Of a DNA stretch of 64,000 nucleotides, positions 41,704 through 52,096 are shown piece after piece. The notes below the pieces were generated by a model. The model saw nothing but the letters and a program-made list of their open reading frames with translations, did no database searches and was not told the origin of the DNA. A program made the position numbers and the translations under genes. The stretch is from assembly GCA_937990185.1 (NCBI GenBank), contig CALKBI010000024.1, forward strand, positions 62,001 through 126,000, given 5' to 3'. This DNA comes from an uncultured Neomegalonema sp. Lineage in GTDB: Bacteria > Pseudomonadota > Alphaproteobacteria > Rhodobacterales > Rhodobacteraceae. Position 1 is the first letter of the stretch. Each line of letters starts with the position of its first letter.

Positions 41704-43141
41704 CTAAAGCCTTTCGCATGTATCGTTCGCAATCATTATAGCTTTTACCGCTTGCAAATGCCCGCACGACCTTCGGGCCGCAGTTCAGTTGCTTCGCCAC
41801 TTCTTTGTCTTTGACATCTGCATCTTTTCCAAAAGCCACAGCATGGCCAAGATGGGGGAAAACAAACCGTGTCAAACCGCTAAACCGCCGGTCTAACTCT
41901 GTCGCCCATTTCAATGGTGTCAGTGTATCAACCCCGCCCGATAGAACCAGAACAGGGATATGGACAGGTCTTTTTTGCGTATCTGCTCTGATAAAGCGCT
42001 TTTCGGTACGATTGTCTTTATTCCAAACGCGAAATAACCGCGCAAAAGCCTCTTGGTCATCGACTTTGAACGGGTAGCGCGTGTCGCCCGCTTTTGGTGT
42101 TGGCAGGTTCCGTTCATCGCTATCGCTGAATGCCCCGTAGAGGAGGGCAAAGTTCTCTGAAGCGTATTTAACCCCGTTTTCCAATTCAGATTTAATCCAG
42201 ACAGCCGTGCTCTTTTGCGAGGCTTCAAAAGCCTCAATCAGCAAAGGACCATAGCCCGCACCGTCAGGATATGACGCCAGCGATGCCACAAATTCCAGCA
42301 TGTCTTTTGAGTCGAGCGACCATTCTTTCTTGTGCGGACCAAGGTCAATTTCCAGCGGCGCGCTGTCAAACTGCGCTGTCCAATCCAACAGGTCTTCGTA
42401 TTGCGAAGTCACCGATGACGGGCATTGCTTTTCTGTGAAACAAAGTCGGTCTATGACCGCAAGGAACCGGTCCCTTGCTTCCAAGCGTTCAAAAGAACCA
42501 ATAACGCCGGGCAGGGAGACTGAATCTAAGATCGCCATATCCATCCACGGCGCTTTTTCAGTGAGGAGATGAAGGGCACTTTCCGTCCCGTATGAGATCG
42601 CAAAAACACCGGCGCGTTTGATGCCAAGCGCTTCGATCATGCGCGAGACATCCTGCGCAAGATGGGGCGCATCAAATCTCTCCAAATTGAGCGTCACTGA
42701 ATCGCGGCAATCCGCGACGATTTTCGTTTCGCGCTCGGATGAATGATCTTCGTCCCAAAAATCGTCTGTAAACTCACATTTGGGTCGAGGCGCTGCACCT
42801 TTTACCCCGCGCGGATTCAGCGTGATCAATGTGCGACCCGGAAAAAGCGACAGTATCGACGCAACATCACCGCCTTTATTCACCGGCGCATCACCGGGGC
42901 CGCCGGGTATATAAACTATCGGCGCGGTATCCGCCGTTGTGTTGGCTGGGGTAAGCACCGCAACCGTGGTCTGAAAATCTATTGATGCATCTTGCCAAGC
43001 CATGGTCGAGCATGTCGCGGCGGTATCAGAGGGTAGATCATTTTTCGAATAAGGACATTTCGCATCGGTCAGCTTCACCGAAATATCTGCCCAAGCAGGA
43101 GTAACCAACAATGTGCAAAGGGCAATATATCGCCAAATCAC
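41696..43141 (-). CDS. secreted alpha/beta hydrolase (TAP/proline-iminopeptidase-like)
   Basis: A 481-residue exported hydrolase. Signal peptide MIWRYIALCTLLVTPAWA; oxyanion region YIPGGPGDAP; nucleophile in FAISYGTESAL (A-x-S-x-G instead of G-x-S-x-G); Asp in LSGGVDTLTP and His in FPHLGHAVAF in a C-terminal TAP-like domain. The family trims peptides from their N-terminus in the periplasm or medium. Six or more cysteines in the mature part suggest disulphides. It overlaps rnc by 4 bp and era by 8 bp. Confidence 0.87.
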   Translation of the reverse strand: MIWRYIALCTLLVTPAWADISVKLTDAKCPYSKNDLPSDTAATCSTMAWQDASIDFQTTVAVLTPANTTADTAPIVYIPGGPGDAPVNKGGDVASILSLFPGRTLITLNPRGVKGAAPRPKCEFTDDFWDEDHSSERETKIVADCRDSVTLNLERFDAPHLAQDVSRMIEALGIKRAGVFAISYGTESALHLLTEKAPWMDMAILDSVSLPGVIGSFERLEARDRFLAVIDRLCFTEKQCPSSVTSQYEDLLDWTAQFDSAPLEIDLGPHKKEWSLDSKDMLEFVASLASYPDGAGYGPLLIEAFEASQKSTAVWIKSELENGVKYASENFALLYGAFSDSDERNLPTPKAGDTRYPFKVDDQEAFARLFRVWNKDNRTEKRFIRADTQKRPVHIPVLVLSGGVDTLTPLKWATELDRRFSGLTRFVFPHLGHAVAFGKDADVKDKEVAKQLNCGPKVVRAFASGKSYNDCERYMRKALDD

Positions 43142-43821
43142 GCGTTGGTATCCAAAATTGAAAGCAGTTCTGTTGCGGCGACTTGTTGCGCCGCTCGTTT
43201 TGATGAATCAACACCTTCGGCGCGTTCCCCGGTGCTTAAGCTGACACCGACCCGAAAGCGTGGATCATGGTCCGGGCCTTCGCGATCAAGTGTCTCGTAG
43301 GTAGGCAGGGGCAGGCCACGTCCTTGCGCCCATTCTTGCAGGGCTGTCTTTGCGTCAATTGGTGCTGTGTTCTGCGCGTCCAAATAGGGACGCCAAGCGT
43401 CCAAAATTACGTCGCGTGCAGCTTGAAGCCCTCCATCGAGAAAGACGGCGGCAACAATTGCCTCCATCGCATCCGCCAACATGCTTTGTTTGCGCCTTCC
43501 GCCACTCTGGGATTCAGAACGCGCCATCTTCATATGCGCGCCAAGGTCCAATGTTTCGGCAACCTGAGCTAATGTTTCCCTCCGCACTAAATCATTCAGG
43601 CGCGGAGCAAGCATCCCTTCGTTTTCGTTTGGATATCGGGAAACCAAAGTTTGCGCGATCACCAGCCCTAAAACCCGATCACCCAGAAACTCAAGGCGCT
43701 CGTTAGATGCAGAATCTATTATACTCGAATGGGTTAGAGCCTCGGCTAATAGCTTGCGGTCTTCGAACGTATGTCCGACAGCGCGTTCGAGCGCTCCGAT
43801 ATCATCGCTGCGACGGATCAA
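43138..43821 (-). CDS. rnc: ribonuclease III
   Basis: A 227-residue double-stranded-RNA endonuclease. Signature ERLEFLGDRVLGLVIA holds the metal-binding acids; a second acidic site is in MLADAMEAIVAAVFLDGG; the C-terminal dsRNA-binding domain runs from about 155 (TALQEWAQGRGLPLPTYE) to the end. It processes rRNA and regulatory duplexes. It overlaps lepB by 4 bp upstream and the hydrolase by 4 bp downstream. Confidence 0.97.
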   Translation of the reverse strand: MIRRSDDIGALERAVGHTFEDRKLLAEALTHSSIIDSASNERLEFLGDRVLGLVIAQTLVSRYPNENEGMLAPRLNDLVRRETLAQVAETLDLGAHMKMARSESQSGGRRKQSMLADAMEAIVAAVFLDGGLQAARDVILDAWRPYLDAQNTAPIDAKTALQEWAQGRGLPLPTYETLDREGPDHDPRFRVGVSLSTGERAEGVDSSKRAAQQVAATELLSILDTNA

Positions 43822-44594
43822 TTGATCGAATTGAAAAGGCGATCAAACCGCCATTCCCACGGGAAGAACGGGCTGCCTTTTGAAGAAAGGAAAATTATTT
43901 CGGCACGCCCAATCAAATCCTCTTCGGGAATGTAGTGACCACCAAAGCGCCGGCTGTCGCCGGAATTATCGCGGTTATCGCCCATGAAGAAGTAATGACC
44001 CTCGGGCACTTCATAGACTTTCGTATTGTCGCGAGCGCCGCTGTTTCGGTCTACATTCACAGTCAGATGGGTAACGTCGTTAGGCAGGATTTCTAAGAAT
44101 TGCTCTTTGACGCAAACGTTCTCGCCATCTCTTTTTTGCCGTATCGCGCATTGCTGGTTGTGTTGCGTATCGACAGGCTCGACGAAGGGATCAATCGCCT
44201 CGACTTGGACCGGTTTGCCGTTGATCGAAACAATCCCCGCATTGACCTGAATTTTGTCGCCGGGTAGCCCGATCAAGCGCTTGATGTAGTCTTTATTCCC
44301 GTCAAGTTGGTTCTTAAACACGATGACGTCGCCGCGTTCTGGCGGTGTGAACCAAATGCGGCCCTCAAACAAAGGAGGGCTGAAAGGGATCGAATTTTTC
44401 GAATACCCATACGCATATTTAGACACGAAGAGATAATCACCGATCAGCAGCGTCGGCTTCATCGAACTTGATGGAATACTGAACGGTTGAAACAGGAAGA
44501 CACGGAAGACTAAGGCAATCAAAAGCGCGTAAACAATGGTTTTTACGATTTCGCCAAGGCCATCTGATTTATCGCTAGACGAATTGTGCGCCAT
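43818..44594 (-). CDS. lepB: signal peptidase I
   Basis: A 258-residue membrane peptidase that removes Sec signal peptides. One N-terminal membrane helix (about 17-36), catalytic Ser44 in IPSSSMKPTL, Lys105 in DYIKRLIGLPGD, and the late MGDNRDNSGDSR block. First gene of the lepB-rnc-hydrolase-era transcript; the 205-bp gap before it (44595-44799) holds its promoter. Confidence 0.97.
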   Translation of the reverse strand: MAHNSSSDKSDGLGEIVKTIVYALLIALVFRVFLFQPFSIPSSSMKPTLLIGDYLFVSKYAYGYSKNSIPFSPPLFEGRIWFTPPERGDVIVFKNQLDGNKDYIKRLIGLPGDKIQVNAGIVSINGKPVQVEAIDPFVEPVDTQHNQQCAIRQKRDGENVCVKEQFLEILPNDVTHLTVNVDRNSGARDNTKVYEVPEGHYFFMGDNRDNSGDSRRFGGHYIPEEDLIGRAEIIFLSSKGSPFFPWEWRFDRLFNSIN

Positions 44595-44799
44595 TTTCTG
44601 GTTCCTGTACGGTATACGTTCCGGCGCAACAGGCCCGACAAAACCGGAATAAGCGTTATCGGGGCGGCTAATGTCAAGCGATCTGGACCTTATAGGCGGT
44701 CCCGGAGACGGTCTTTTTCAATATGTTGTATTACGACAGGAACATAATGCCGAATTTGTAAGGTAATGCCAAAAAGAACCTTAAATTTAGCGACATCCG

Positions 44800-45198
44800 T
44801 TATGCTGGAAGGGCTTCGATAATCACGAATGCTTGAGCATAAGGCGCATCATCAGTGATTGTTAAATGGATCTTAGGAACATGACCTTGCGGCACTAAAG
44901 CGTTGAGTCTTTCCGCTGCTCCCCCGACCAATTCCAGAGTCGGCTGTCCAGACGGTAAATTGACGACGCCCATTTCCTTCCATGCAACGCCCATTCTAAT
45001 CCCTGTACCGAGTGCTTTCGAGCAAGCCTCTTTCGCGGCCCAGCGTTTTGCATAGCTAGCGGCCCGCGCCGCCCGTTTATCCGAGCGCACTCGTTCGGTT
45101 TCAGTGAAAACCCTGTTCGTGAAGCGCTCGCCAAATCGCTCTAATGTTTTTTCGATTCGGCGAATATCTGCCAGATCAGAACCAATCCCGATTATCAT
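44800..45198 (-). CDS. acpS: holo-[acyl-carrier-protein] synthase
   Basis: A 132-residue phosphopantetheinyl transferase. [21 protein letters not shown] holds the metal-binding Asp, and [16 protein letters not shown] the catalytic Lys/Glu. It attaches the phosphopantetheine arm from CoA to carrier proteins and is a candidate activator of the stand-alone carrier protein at 27.0 kb. Overlaps pdxJ by 4 bp. Usual alphaproteobacterial position between pdxJ and lepB. Confidence 0.96.
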   Translation of the reverse strand: MIIGIGSDLADIRRIEKTLERFGERFTNRVFTETERVRSDKRAARAASYAKRWAAKEACSKALGTGIRMGVAWKEMGVVNLPSGQPTLELVGGAAERLNALVPQGHVPKIHLTITDDAPYAQAFVIIEALPA

Positions 45199-45953
45199 GA
45201 GCCAGCAGGTGGTCGGGCGGCATCCATGACGGAGCGCATTTGGGTGATGGCGTTAGGCAATCCTGTAAAAATCGCTTCGCCGATTAGGAAATGACCGATA
45301 TTCAGCTCCACAACTTCCGGGATTGCTGCGGCCATAGGCGCAGTATCGAAATCGAGGCCATGTCCGGCGTGCACTTCTAACCCCATGTCATGAGCAAGTT
45401 TGGCTGCGCTTGTGATTCGCTCTAGGTGAGCGTCGCGGGTCGCAAAGTCTCCTTCAAGATGAGCTTCACAAAGCGCACCTGTATGAAGTTCTACAACGGC
45501 AGCACCAATTTTTGCCGAAGCTTCTATTTGTGCAGGGTCTGCTTCGATAAACATCGAAACCCGGCATCCGGCGTCTCTTAAGGGTGCGACGAAGGCGCTT
45601 AGACGGTCCTGATCTTGGTGAACCCCCAAACCGCCTTCCGTTGTTCGTTCTTCACGCCGTTCGGGGACGATACAAACAGCGTGCGGTTTATGACGCAGCG
45701 CGATTGCCTGCATTTCTTCGGTTGCCGCCATTTCAAAATTGAGTGGCACGGAGATGTTCGCCATCAATGCGGCGATATCTTCGTCTCTGATGTGGCGGCG
45801 ATCTTCACGCAAATGCGCTGTGATCCCATCGGCACCAGCTTTCTCGGCCATTTGTGCGGCTCTTACCGGAGACGGCGCATCACCGCCCCGAGCATTACGA
45901 ATGGTCGCTACATGATCGATATTGACGCCTAAGCGCAGAAAGGGAACAGCCAT
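45195..45953 (-). CDS. pdxJ: pyridoxine 5'-phosphate synthase
   Basis: A 252-residue TIM-barrel enzyme that closes the vitamin B6 ring from deoxyxylulose phosphate and 3-amino-2-oxopropyl phosphate. Clear family opening [19 protein letters not shown], the [14 protein letters not shown] block, FNFEMAAT-type motif ([11 protein letters not shown]), and [10 protein letters not shown] near the end. Lies 11 bp after the DUF2062 gene stop and overlaps acpS by 4 bp. Confidence 0.97.
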   Translation of the reverse strand: MAVPFLRLGVNIDHVATIRNARGGDAPSPVRAAQMAEKAGADGITAHLREDRRHIRDEDIAALMANISVPLNFEMAATEEMQAIALRHKPHAVCIVPERREERTTEGGLGVHQDQDRLSAFVAPLRDAGCRVSMFIEADPAQIEASAKIGAAVVELHTGALCEAHLEGDFATRDAHLERITSAAKLAHDMGLEVHAGHGLDFDTAPMAAAIPEVVELNIGHFLIGEAIFTGLPNAITQMRSVMDAARPPAGS

Positions 45954-45964
45954 CGGTTGAGTTC

Positions 45965-46642
45965 CTATGAAGAGACAGGAGCCTTAGTAGCTGATTTCAT
46001 CTTGTTGATGCTATTGGAATTCTTTTTTGCGGACAGTTTTTCTTTGCGGCGTTTTTGATACGCGGCGATTGCAGGCCGGAATAAGAAATAACAGATGATT
46101 GCCACGACCATGCCGACTGCAAGACCGCCCACGAAGTAGGGAATCATCACCTGTTCCCAGAAATCCATGAACCGAACCTTGGTCACACTCCACGAAACCG
46201 CATTTTCAACATGAAAGCCTACGCCTTGGAGTAGGGCGTTCCATAGCAGAGCGCCCACATCGGCGAATGCTGACATAACGCCTTCACCGTCGACGCTCTG
46301 GTTTTGGCCTCCCATGAGGACGCGGCCTGCGCCCAGCGAGGATGTAGCGATTAACGGAAAGCTAAGAGGGTTGCCCACTATCGTTCCGAACAGTCCAGCG
46401 ACAACATTTGCGCGCAACACCCATGCTAGGAATGCAGCAACGAAGAAATGACAGCCGAAGAGTGGCGTAAAAGACGCCAACGCACCGCAGGCGAAGCCCA
46501 ATGCGATTTTTTCTGGCGTATCGCGGATTCTCTGGACACGCCGCCCTATGTATTTCCACCCGCGCGTGTAACCGCGTCCGGGAAAGACGAAAGCCACACA
46601 GCGACGCCAAAACGTCCTGGGGTCTCGTCTCTTGAAAACCAT
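45965..46642 (-). CDS. DUF2062 membrane protein
   Basis: A 225-residue protein with an arginine-rich N-terminus ([14 protein letters not shown]), the DUF2062 core [26 protein letters not shown] and about four membrane helices, then a lysine-rich tail. The family's function is not established. Conserved place between pyrE and pdxJ in alphaproteobacteria, so probably part of the same housekeeping transcript. Confidence 0.92.
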   Translation of the reverse strand: MVFKRRDPRTFWRRCVAFVFPGRGYTRGWKYIGRRVQRIRDTPEKIALGFACGALASFTPLFGCHFFVAAFLAWVLRANVVAGLFGTIVGNPLSFPLIATSSLGAGRVLMGGQNQSVDGEGVMSAFADVGALLWNALLQGVGFHVENAVSWSVTKVRFMDFWEQVMIPYFVGGLAVGMVVAIICYFLFRPAIAAYQKRRKEKLSAKKNSNSINKMKSATKAPVSS

Positions 46643-46683
46643 AGCGGCCCTCCAATACGCCGTTAGAAAACGGCTAAATTCAA

Positions 46684-47280
46684 CTACGTCGCGGTATTCA
46701 GCCCCCGGCTTCCGGGCTTGATTGCCGGAATTTTCGCCAGTTCGGAAGGAACCTGATCCACAGTATACGACGGAACAGTTAATGATACGAGTGAGGTCAA
46801 AGGACGGCCAATATTTGCCGACCCTGCGCTTCTATCGACCAGACAGGCCCCACCAATAACCTCGCCGCCGTGATTTGTGATCGTTTCGATACATTCGCGA
46901 GATGATAAGCCAGTTGTAACAACGTCTTCAACCATCAGACATCGCGAGCCTTTTGGGATTTCAAAGCCCCGCCGAAAAGTAAATGCGCCGTCAACACGTT
47001 CGGCAAAAACAGACGGGAGATTTAGTTGCCGTGCAACTTCATACCCGACAATGACCCCGCCCATCGCGGGCGAAATACAAATATCGAAAGCATTTTCACC
47101 AAACTGTGCTCGGATTTTAGCTGCGAGAGCGCCACAAACCCTGTCCGCCCGTGCCGGGTCCATCAAAACGCGCGCACATTGAAGGTAAATTGGACTGCGT
47201 AAACCCGAAGACAGAATGAAATGGCCTTCCAGCAATGCTTCCGCCTCGCGAAATTCCGCGAGTGCCTCATCCTGTGTCAT
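46684..47280 (-). CDS. pyrE: orotate phosphoribosyltransferase
   Basis: A 198-residue enzyme of pyrimidine synthesis that joins orotate to PRPP. The PRPP-binding loop is CLMVEDVVTTGLSS, with CISPAMGGVIVGYEVAR as a second site and HFILSSGLRSPIYLQC at the N-terminus. ATG 47280 is preferred to a TTG four codons upstream since GGGG lies at about the right distance. Follows rsh by 24 bp. Confidence 0.95.
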   Translation of the reverse strand: MTQDEALAEFREAEALLEGHFILSSGLRSPIYLQCARVLMDPARADRVCGALAAKIRAQFGENAFDICISPAMGGVIVGYEVARQLNLPSVFAERVDGAFTFRRGFEIPKGSRCLMVEDVVTTGLSSRECIETITNHGGEVIGGACLVDRSAGSANIGRPLTSLVSLTVPSYTVDQVPSELAKIPAIKPGSRGLNTAT

Positions 47281-47304
47281 TAATAGCCCCAACTGCGAAC
47301 TGCG

Positions 47305-49512
47305 TTAACTCTCGTTGTTAATACGATCCACTTGGTCGACTCTAGGATGATTGTCCAGCGTCTTAAGTATTTTGTGAAGGTGGCGGGCGTCCCGAACCTC
47401 TAAATCCAGCCTCACGCGCCAATAGCTCGATTTTCTCTCAACGATGGAAAGATTAACAATATTAGCGTCTAGCGCCCCGACGCCTGTGCAAACCGCACCT
47501 AATGCGCCCGGTTCATTGGCCAAAATGATCGAGAGGGTAACAGGATACTCTGCATGGCTGTCTGCATTCTCTCCCCAGAACATATCAAGCCATGTATCGG
47601 CGTTGTCCTCATCTTCAATGAGTTCAGGGCAATCGATTCGGTGAAGAATTGCACCACCATCACGTTGATCTATGACACCGACAATACGCTCAAATGGGAT
47701 AGGGTTGCAGCTGGAGCAAAACCTATGAGCTGGGCTTTGTTCAGCACCGCGCACCATGACAACGGGTTCTTCACTACGGGAAATCTCAGCGCTTGCTTCT
47801 CTTGCCGGGTCCGCGGCCTCGAAGACGGCTTGTGGCGTTAGTTGCGATTCGCCCACGGCGACGAAAAGAGCACCTGGATGATCCAGATTCAAAGCCGCAA
47901 CAGCGCGCAGTAAATCTTCTTGGCGCAGCTCATAGCCAGCTTTTTTGAATGTGCGCCGAAGCAGTTGCTCGCCAAACCGAGAAAACTCGCCACGTTTACG
48001 CTCTTTCAGTGCGCGGCGAATCGACGACTTTGCGCGTCCTGTGACAACCATGTCTTCCCAGCTGTCGTTAGGGTGCTGGCCGTCCGAACGCAGGAGTTGC
48101 ACTGTCTGGCCATTGCGAAGTGGTTTCCAGAGCGGTGCTTGGTGGCCGTCAATACGCGCCCCGACACAATGATTGCCGACCTCAGTATGAACTGCATACG
48201 CGAAATCCAACACCGTCGCGCCTCTCGGCAACGGTTTAACATCACCACGCGGTGTGAAGCAGAATACCTGATCGTGGTACATCTCCAGTTTGACGTGTTC
48301 GAGGAACTCAGTTGGCGGCGCACCTTGTTCCAGCTTTTGCAAAACATCTTTGAGCCACAGCGTCGGACCCACGGCATAGGGGTTCGCTGTCCTCACGCCA
48401 TCGCGGTACGACCAGTGTGCAGCGACGCCACCTTCTGCGACTTCCTGCATCTCCTGAGTGCGGATCTGTACCTCGATCCGCCAACCGCTTTTGTTGATTA
48501 CGGTCGTGTGCAGGGAGGAGTAGCCATTCCCTTTAGGGTTTGAAATATAATCCTTAAATCGTCCTGGCACGACTTTCCATCGTTGGTGAATCGCGCCGAG
48601 CGCGGCATAACAATCGCTAATCGTGTTTGTTACGACGCGAAAGCCCGCGAGGTCGGACAGGTTTTCAAATCCAACCTTTTCCCGCTCCATCTTACGCCAG
48701 ATCGAGTAAGGGCGTTTTTGGCGACCATCGACCTCGGCAGTAATATTAACCTCATCGAGAACAGTGCGGATTTCATCAACAATGTTCGAGACAACGATCT
48801 CACCGTGTTCTTTGCGTAGGCGAGCGAACCGGCGCAGCACAGAGGTTCGTGCACCGGGTACGAGGGTTCGCATGGTGAGGTCTTCAAGTTCTTCTCGCAT
48901 GGCCTGCATCCCCATGCGGCCCGCAAGTGGTGCGTAGACTTCCATTGTTTCGCGCGCGATGCGTTCGCGACGTTCATCGGATAGATTGCCGAGTGTTCGC
49001 ATGTTGTGCAGGCGATCCGCCAGTTTCACCAGCAGAACTCGTGCATCTTGCGCGACTGCAAGTATCAGTTTTCGGAAATTCTCAGCCTGTGCTTGTTCGC
49101 GCGTATTAAGAACCTGATCCCGTCGTTCGATCTCGCTGAGCTTTGTAACACCGGCAACAAGGTCGGCGATTTCAGATCCGAATTGCTCCGAGAGCATTGC
49201 CAGCGTTACATCAGTGTCTTCGACGACATCGTGGAGGAGTGCAGTAGCAATCGTCGCATCATCAAGCCGTAAGTCGGCGAGCAGATTTGCCACCGCAATT
49301 GGATGGATAAAATAGGGTTCTCCGTTCGCCCGTTTTTGCGGAGCGTGCGAGGCTTCGCCAAATAAAAAAGCCCGCTCTAATACCGTACCATCTCGGTGCG
49401 GATTATAGCGGGCCGTTTTAATCAGCAGATCTTCGAGTTCGCGTGTAAAGACGCGCGGCGCAGCATTTGCTGCGCCTGAATGCGGCAGGTTTAGCCCCGC
49501 CGCCCCCGGCAT
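47305..49512 (-). CDS. rsh: bifunctional (p)ppGpp synthetase/hydrolase (RelA/SpoT)
   Basis: A 735-residue stringent-response enzyme. Order: HD hydrolase domain with ALLHDVVEDTD (about 95-105) intact; synthetase domain with RFKDYISNPKGNGYSSLHTTV; TGS domain (VFCFTPRGDVKPLPRGATVLDFAY); zinc-finger/ACT region at the C-terminus. Both catalytic domains look active, as is normal for the single Rsh of alphaproteobacteria. Its ATG shares one base with the rpoZ stop. Confidence 0.96.
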   Translation of the reverse strand: MPGAAGLNLPHSGAANAAPRVFTRELEDLLIKTARYNPHRDGTVLERAFLFGEASHAPQKRANGEPYFIHPIAVANLLADLRLDDATIATALLHDVVEDTDVTLAMLSEQFGSEIADLVAGVTKLSEIERRDQVLNTREQAQAENFRKLILAVAQDARVLLVKLADRLHNMRTLGNLSDERRERIARETMEVYAPLAGRMGMQAMREELEDLTMRTLVPGARTSVLRRFARLRKEHGEIVVSNIVDEIRTVLDEVNITAEVDGRQKRPYSIWRKMEREKVGFENLSDLAGFRVVTNTISDCYAALGAIHQRWKVVPGRFKDYISNPKGNGYSSLHTTVINKSGWRIEVQIRTQEMQEVAEGGVAAHWSYRDGVRTANPYAVGPTLWLKDVLQKLEQGAPPTEFLEHVKLEMYHDQVFCFTPRGDVKPLPRGATVLDFAYAVHTEVGNHCVGARIDGHQAPLWKPLRNGQTVQLLRSDGQHPNDSWEDMVVTGRAKSSIRRALKERKRGEFSRFGEQLLRRTFKKAGYELRQEDLLRAVAALNLDHPGALFVAVGESQLTPQAVFEAADPAREASAEISRSEEPVVMVRGAEQSPAHRFCSSCNPIPFERIVGVIDQRDGGAILHRIDCPELIEDEDNADTWLDMFWGENADSHAEYPVTLSIILANEPGALGAVCTGVGALDANIVNLSIVERKSSYWRVRLDLEVRDARHLHKILKTLDNHPRVDQVDRINNES

Positions 49513-49859
49513 TAGCGGGGAGGGCTTTCGGCTTGAAGAGCGCGGATCAACTCTTCTTCCGAAAGGTCTTCTTCAGCAGCATCGCCTTCACCCATCAGGG
49601 CAGCCATGTTGTCATCTTCAGGTTCATCAACTTCGACTTGCTTCTGCAGAGAAGAAATTGCTTCTTCACGAAGTTCATCCGGCTCCAGCGCGGTTTCAGC
49701 GATTTCGCGCAACGCAACGACAGGATTTTTGTCGTCATCACGCTCAACGAGCATTTCTGACCCCGTTGAAATCAGCCTTGCGCGGTGAGCCGCCAGCATG
49801 ACAACCTCAAAGCGATTTGGAATCTTTTCGACACAATCTTCGACTGTAACGCGAGCCAT
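49512..49859 (-). CDS. rpoZ: RNA polymerase omega subunit
   Basis: A 115-residue protein: [30 protein letters not shown] and [11 protein letters not shown] are the family blocks; the acidic C-terminal tail is typical of alphaproteobacteria. It stabilises beta' folding and can bind ppGpp, which fits its coupling to rsh. First gene of the block; its promoter must lie within the 127-bp spacer that also holds the pet terminator. Confidence 0.96.
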   Translation of the reverse strand: MARVTVEDCVEKIPNRFEVVMLAAHRARLISTGSEMLVERDDDKNPVVALREIAETALEPDELREEAISSLQKQVEVDEPEDDNMAALMGEGDAAEEDLSEEELIRALQAESPPR

Positions 49860-49893
49860 TGTCGCTCCTTCAATATAGGGATCGCCGACTAAT

Positions 49894-49926
49894 CAAAAAA
49901 AGAACGCCGAGTCAAGATAACGGCGT
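49894..49926 (-). terminator. Rho-independent terminator of the pet operon
   Basis: On the minus strand ACGCCG and CGGCGT pair around an 11-nt loop and are followed by TCTTTTTTT. It ends petABC transcription before rpoZ. Confidence 0.85.
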
Positions 49927-49986
49927 CCTTAGTTTTGTCCAGAGCGGCTTACGCTTTAGGTGCGTAAATCGCTGCAGTTTTCCTGA

Positions 49987-50724
49987 TTACTCAGGATGTT
50001 TGACATTCGCCCAGATGCGGCGGTTAACGAAGAACAGCAGTACGGCGAAAATCAGCAAGAACACGATATTCCGTATTCCGGCTTGCTTGCGCTCGATCAT
50101 CGTTGGCTCTGCTGCCCACATCAGGAATTGCGAAATATCTCTCGCTTCGCGCTCCAGCGTTGGTTCGGTTCCGTCGCCATACTCAACATCGTCACCCCAA
50201 AGTGGGGGAGCCATGTTGATCCATCCGCCCGGATACGCCTTATTTTCATAGAGCGTCGTACCGGCGATCTCTTTTTCTTCACCCGTATATCCGGTGAGGA
50301 TTGAGTAGATGTGTACTGCGCCGTCTGCCCGTGCTTTTGCGAGCAAAGACATGTCAGGAGCGCCAGCATTAGTGACAGCCGGGAAATAGTCATACGTCTT
50401 TGCAGGGACCAGTTCGCCGCTTGCATCTTCGACTTCATAACCGGCCTCGGCGATAAACGCTTTGACCTGATCCTCAGATAAGCCCGGGCCGTTTTCGTCC
50501 GCAAGCGTTCTGAAGGCTACGAATTTCATGCCGTGGCAACCAGCGCAAATGCCTTGATAGATTTGCAAACCACGTTGCAAAGCTGCCCGGTCGTAGGCAC
50601 CAAACGGTCCCTCGAACGAAAATTCGACGTCGGCGTGCTCGACATCACCGCCGGCAGCGAACGCTCCGGTAGTCATCGCGCAAGCGAGTGCCAGTGACGC
50701 GAGGACGGATTTAATCATTTTCAT
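49987..50724 (-). CDS. petC: cytochrome c1 of the bc1 complex
   Basis: A 245-residue exported haem protein: signal peptide (to about 23), haem c site CAGCH near residue 60, a Met-containing segment DMSLLAKARADGAVHIYS as axial-ligand region and a C-terminal membrane anchor (RNIVFLLIFAVLLFFVNRRIW). It carries electrons from the Rieske centre to cytochrome c. Start uncertain: ATG 50724 gives the usual signal peptide; ATG 50733, three codons earlier, is possible. Confidence 0.94.
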   Translation of the reverse strand: MKMIKSVLASLALACAMTTGAFAAGGDVEHADVEFSFEGPFGAYDRAALQRGLQIYQGICAGCHGMKFVAFRTLADENGPGLSEDQVKAFIAEAGYEVEDASGELVPAKTYDYFPAVTNAGAPDMSLLAKARADGAVHIYSILTGYTGEEKEIAGTTLYENKAYPGGWINMAPPLWGDDVEYGDGTEPTLEREARDISQFLMWAAEPTMIERKQAGIRNIVFLLIFAVLLFFVNRRIWANVKHPE

Positions 50725-50743
50725 CGTTTCCATTCCCTCTCGA

Positions 50744-52084
50744 TCACTCTGCTGGCTGAAGCGCGGAGGCTTCTGCGTCTGTTTTATCGCCGCCCGGTTT
50801 GATGCCGTGTTTCTCATTGAATGCGGCTTCAACAGTCTCAGGACGCGCAAGCGGTTTCTCGATCAATCCAACAACAGGAAGAACGATCAAGAAGTGAATG
50901 AACCAGTAGGCTGTCGCGATCAACGCAATGATTGGATAGATGCCCTCCGCTGGTTTTCCTCCGACCCACATCAGGACGAAAAAGTCGATTACGAGCAGCA
51001 GGAACCACCAACGGTATATTGGACGATACGTCGTTGACCGAACACGGCTCGTATCGAGCCATGGCACGAAGGCGAGAACAGCGATTGCACCGAACATGGC
51101 AAGCACACCGCCAAGCTTGGCTGTGAATGGCATGATCATCATGATCCAAAGATCATCGGTGATGGCACGAAGGATCGCGTAGAATGGCAGGAAGTACCAC
51201 TCAGGAACGATGTGAGCGGGTGTTACCAGCGGGTTCGCTTCGATATAGTTATCCGGGTGTCCGAGATAGTTCGGCGCAAAGAATGTGAACGCGACGAATA
51301 GGATCAAGAATATCACAATCGCATAGAGGTCTTTGATGGCGATGTATGGTGTGAAGGGAACTGTATCCTTTTTCACATTCTCAATGCTGTCCTTGCGGAT
51401 TTCAACGCCTGTCGGGTTCGTATTGCCAACATGGTGAAGCGCCCAAATATGAAGGACAGTTAGTCCCGCAATTACAAATGGCAGCAAATAGTGTAGCGAA
51501 AACATACGGTTCAGTGTTGCTTCGCCCACTGCAGGACCACCCCAGAGCCATGTCGTAAGGCTGTCACCGACAAGCGGGATCGCTCCGAACAGGGACGTAA
51601 TAACTTTCGCACCCCAAAAGCTCATTTGTCCCCAAGGAAGAACGTATCCCATGAAGGCCGTTGCCATCATAACGACGTAGATCAAGACGCCGATAATCCA
51701 GAGCAACTCACGTGGGGCTTTATATGAACCGTAGTAAAGACCACGGAAGATATGCGCGTAAACGGCGATAAAGAAGAATGACGCCCCATTTGCGTGTGCA
51801 TACCGCAGCAACCAACCGCCATTCACATCCCGCATGATGTGCTCAACGGATCTGAACGAGGCTTCGTCGCCGACTTGATAGTGCATTGACAGGACGATGC
51901 CGGTCACGATCTGGATGACGAGGAAAAGAACCAGAATGCCACCGAATACATAGGCATAGTTCAGGTTTTTCGGCGTCGGAAAGTTTTGCAGGTGTGAGAT
52001 CAGGCCGCCAATCGGCAGGCGTTCTTCAACCCAAGACGCAGCGCCGGGCTTTGGCTCGTAATGCTCCTGAGGAATATTTCCCAT
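50744..52084 (-). CDS. petB: cytochrome b of the bc1 complex
   Basis: A 446-residue integral membrane protein with eight helices, longer than the short b6 type, so the full bacterial/mitochondrial cytochrome b. Paired haem-b His ligands lie in [12 protein letters not shown] / [11 protein letters not shown] and [23 protein letters not shown]. The Qo motif PEWYF is present. The last 35 residues form a charged tail. Confidence 0.97.
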   Translation of the reverse strand: MGNIPQEHYEPKPGAASWVEERLPIGGLISHLQNFPTPKNLNYAYVFGGILVLFLVIQIVTGIVLSMHYQVGDEASFRSVEHIMRDVNGGWLLRYAHANGASFFFIAVYAHIFRGLYYGSYKAPRELLWIIGVLIYVVMMATAFMGYVLPWGQMSFWGAKVITSLFGAIPLVGDSLTTWLWGGPAVGEATLNRMFSLHYLLPFVIAGLTVLHIWALHHVGNTNPTGVEIRKDSIENVKKDTVPFTPYIAIKDLYAIVIFLILFVAFTFFAPNYLGHPDNYIEANPLVTPAHIVPEWYFLPFYAILRAITDDLWIMMIMPFTAKLGGVLAMFGAIAVLAFVPWLDTSRVRSTTYRPIYRWWFLLLVIDFFVLMWVGGKPAEGIYPIIALIATAYWFIHFLIVLPVVGLIEKPLARPETVEAAFNEKHGIKPGGDKTDAEASALQPAE

Positions 52085-52096
52085 AATTTCTGTCCC

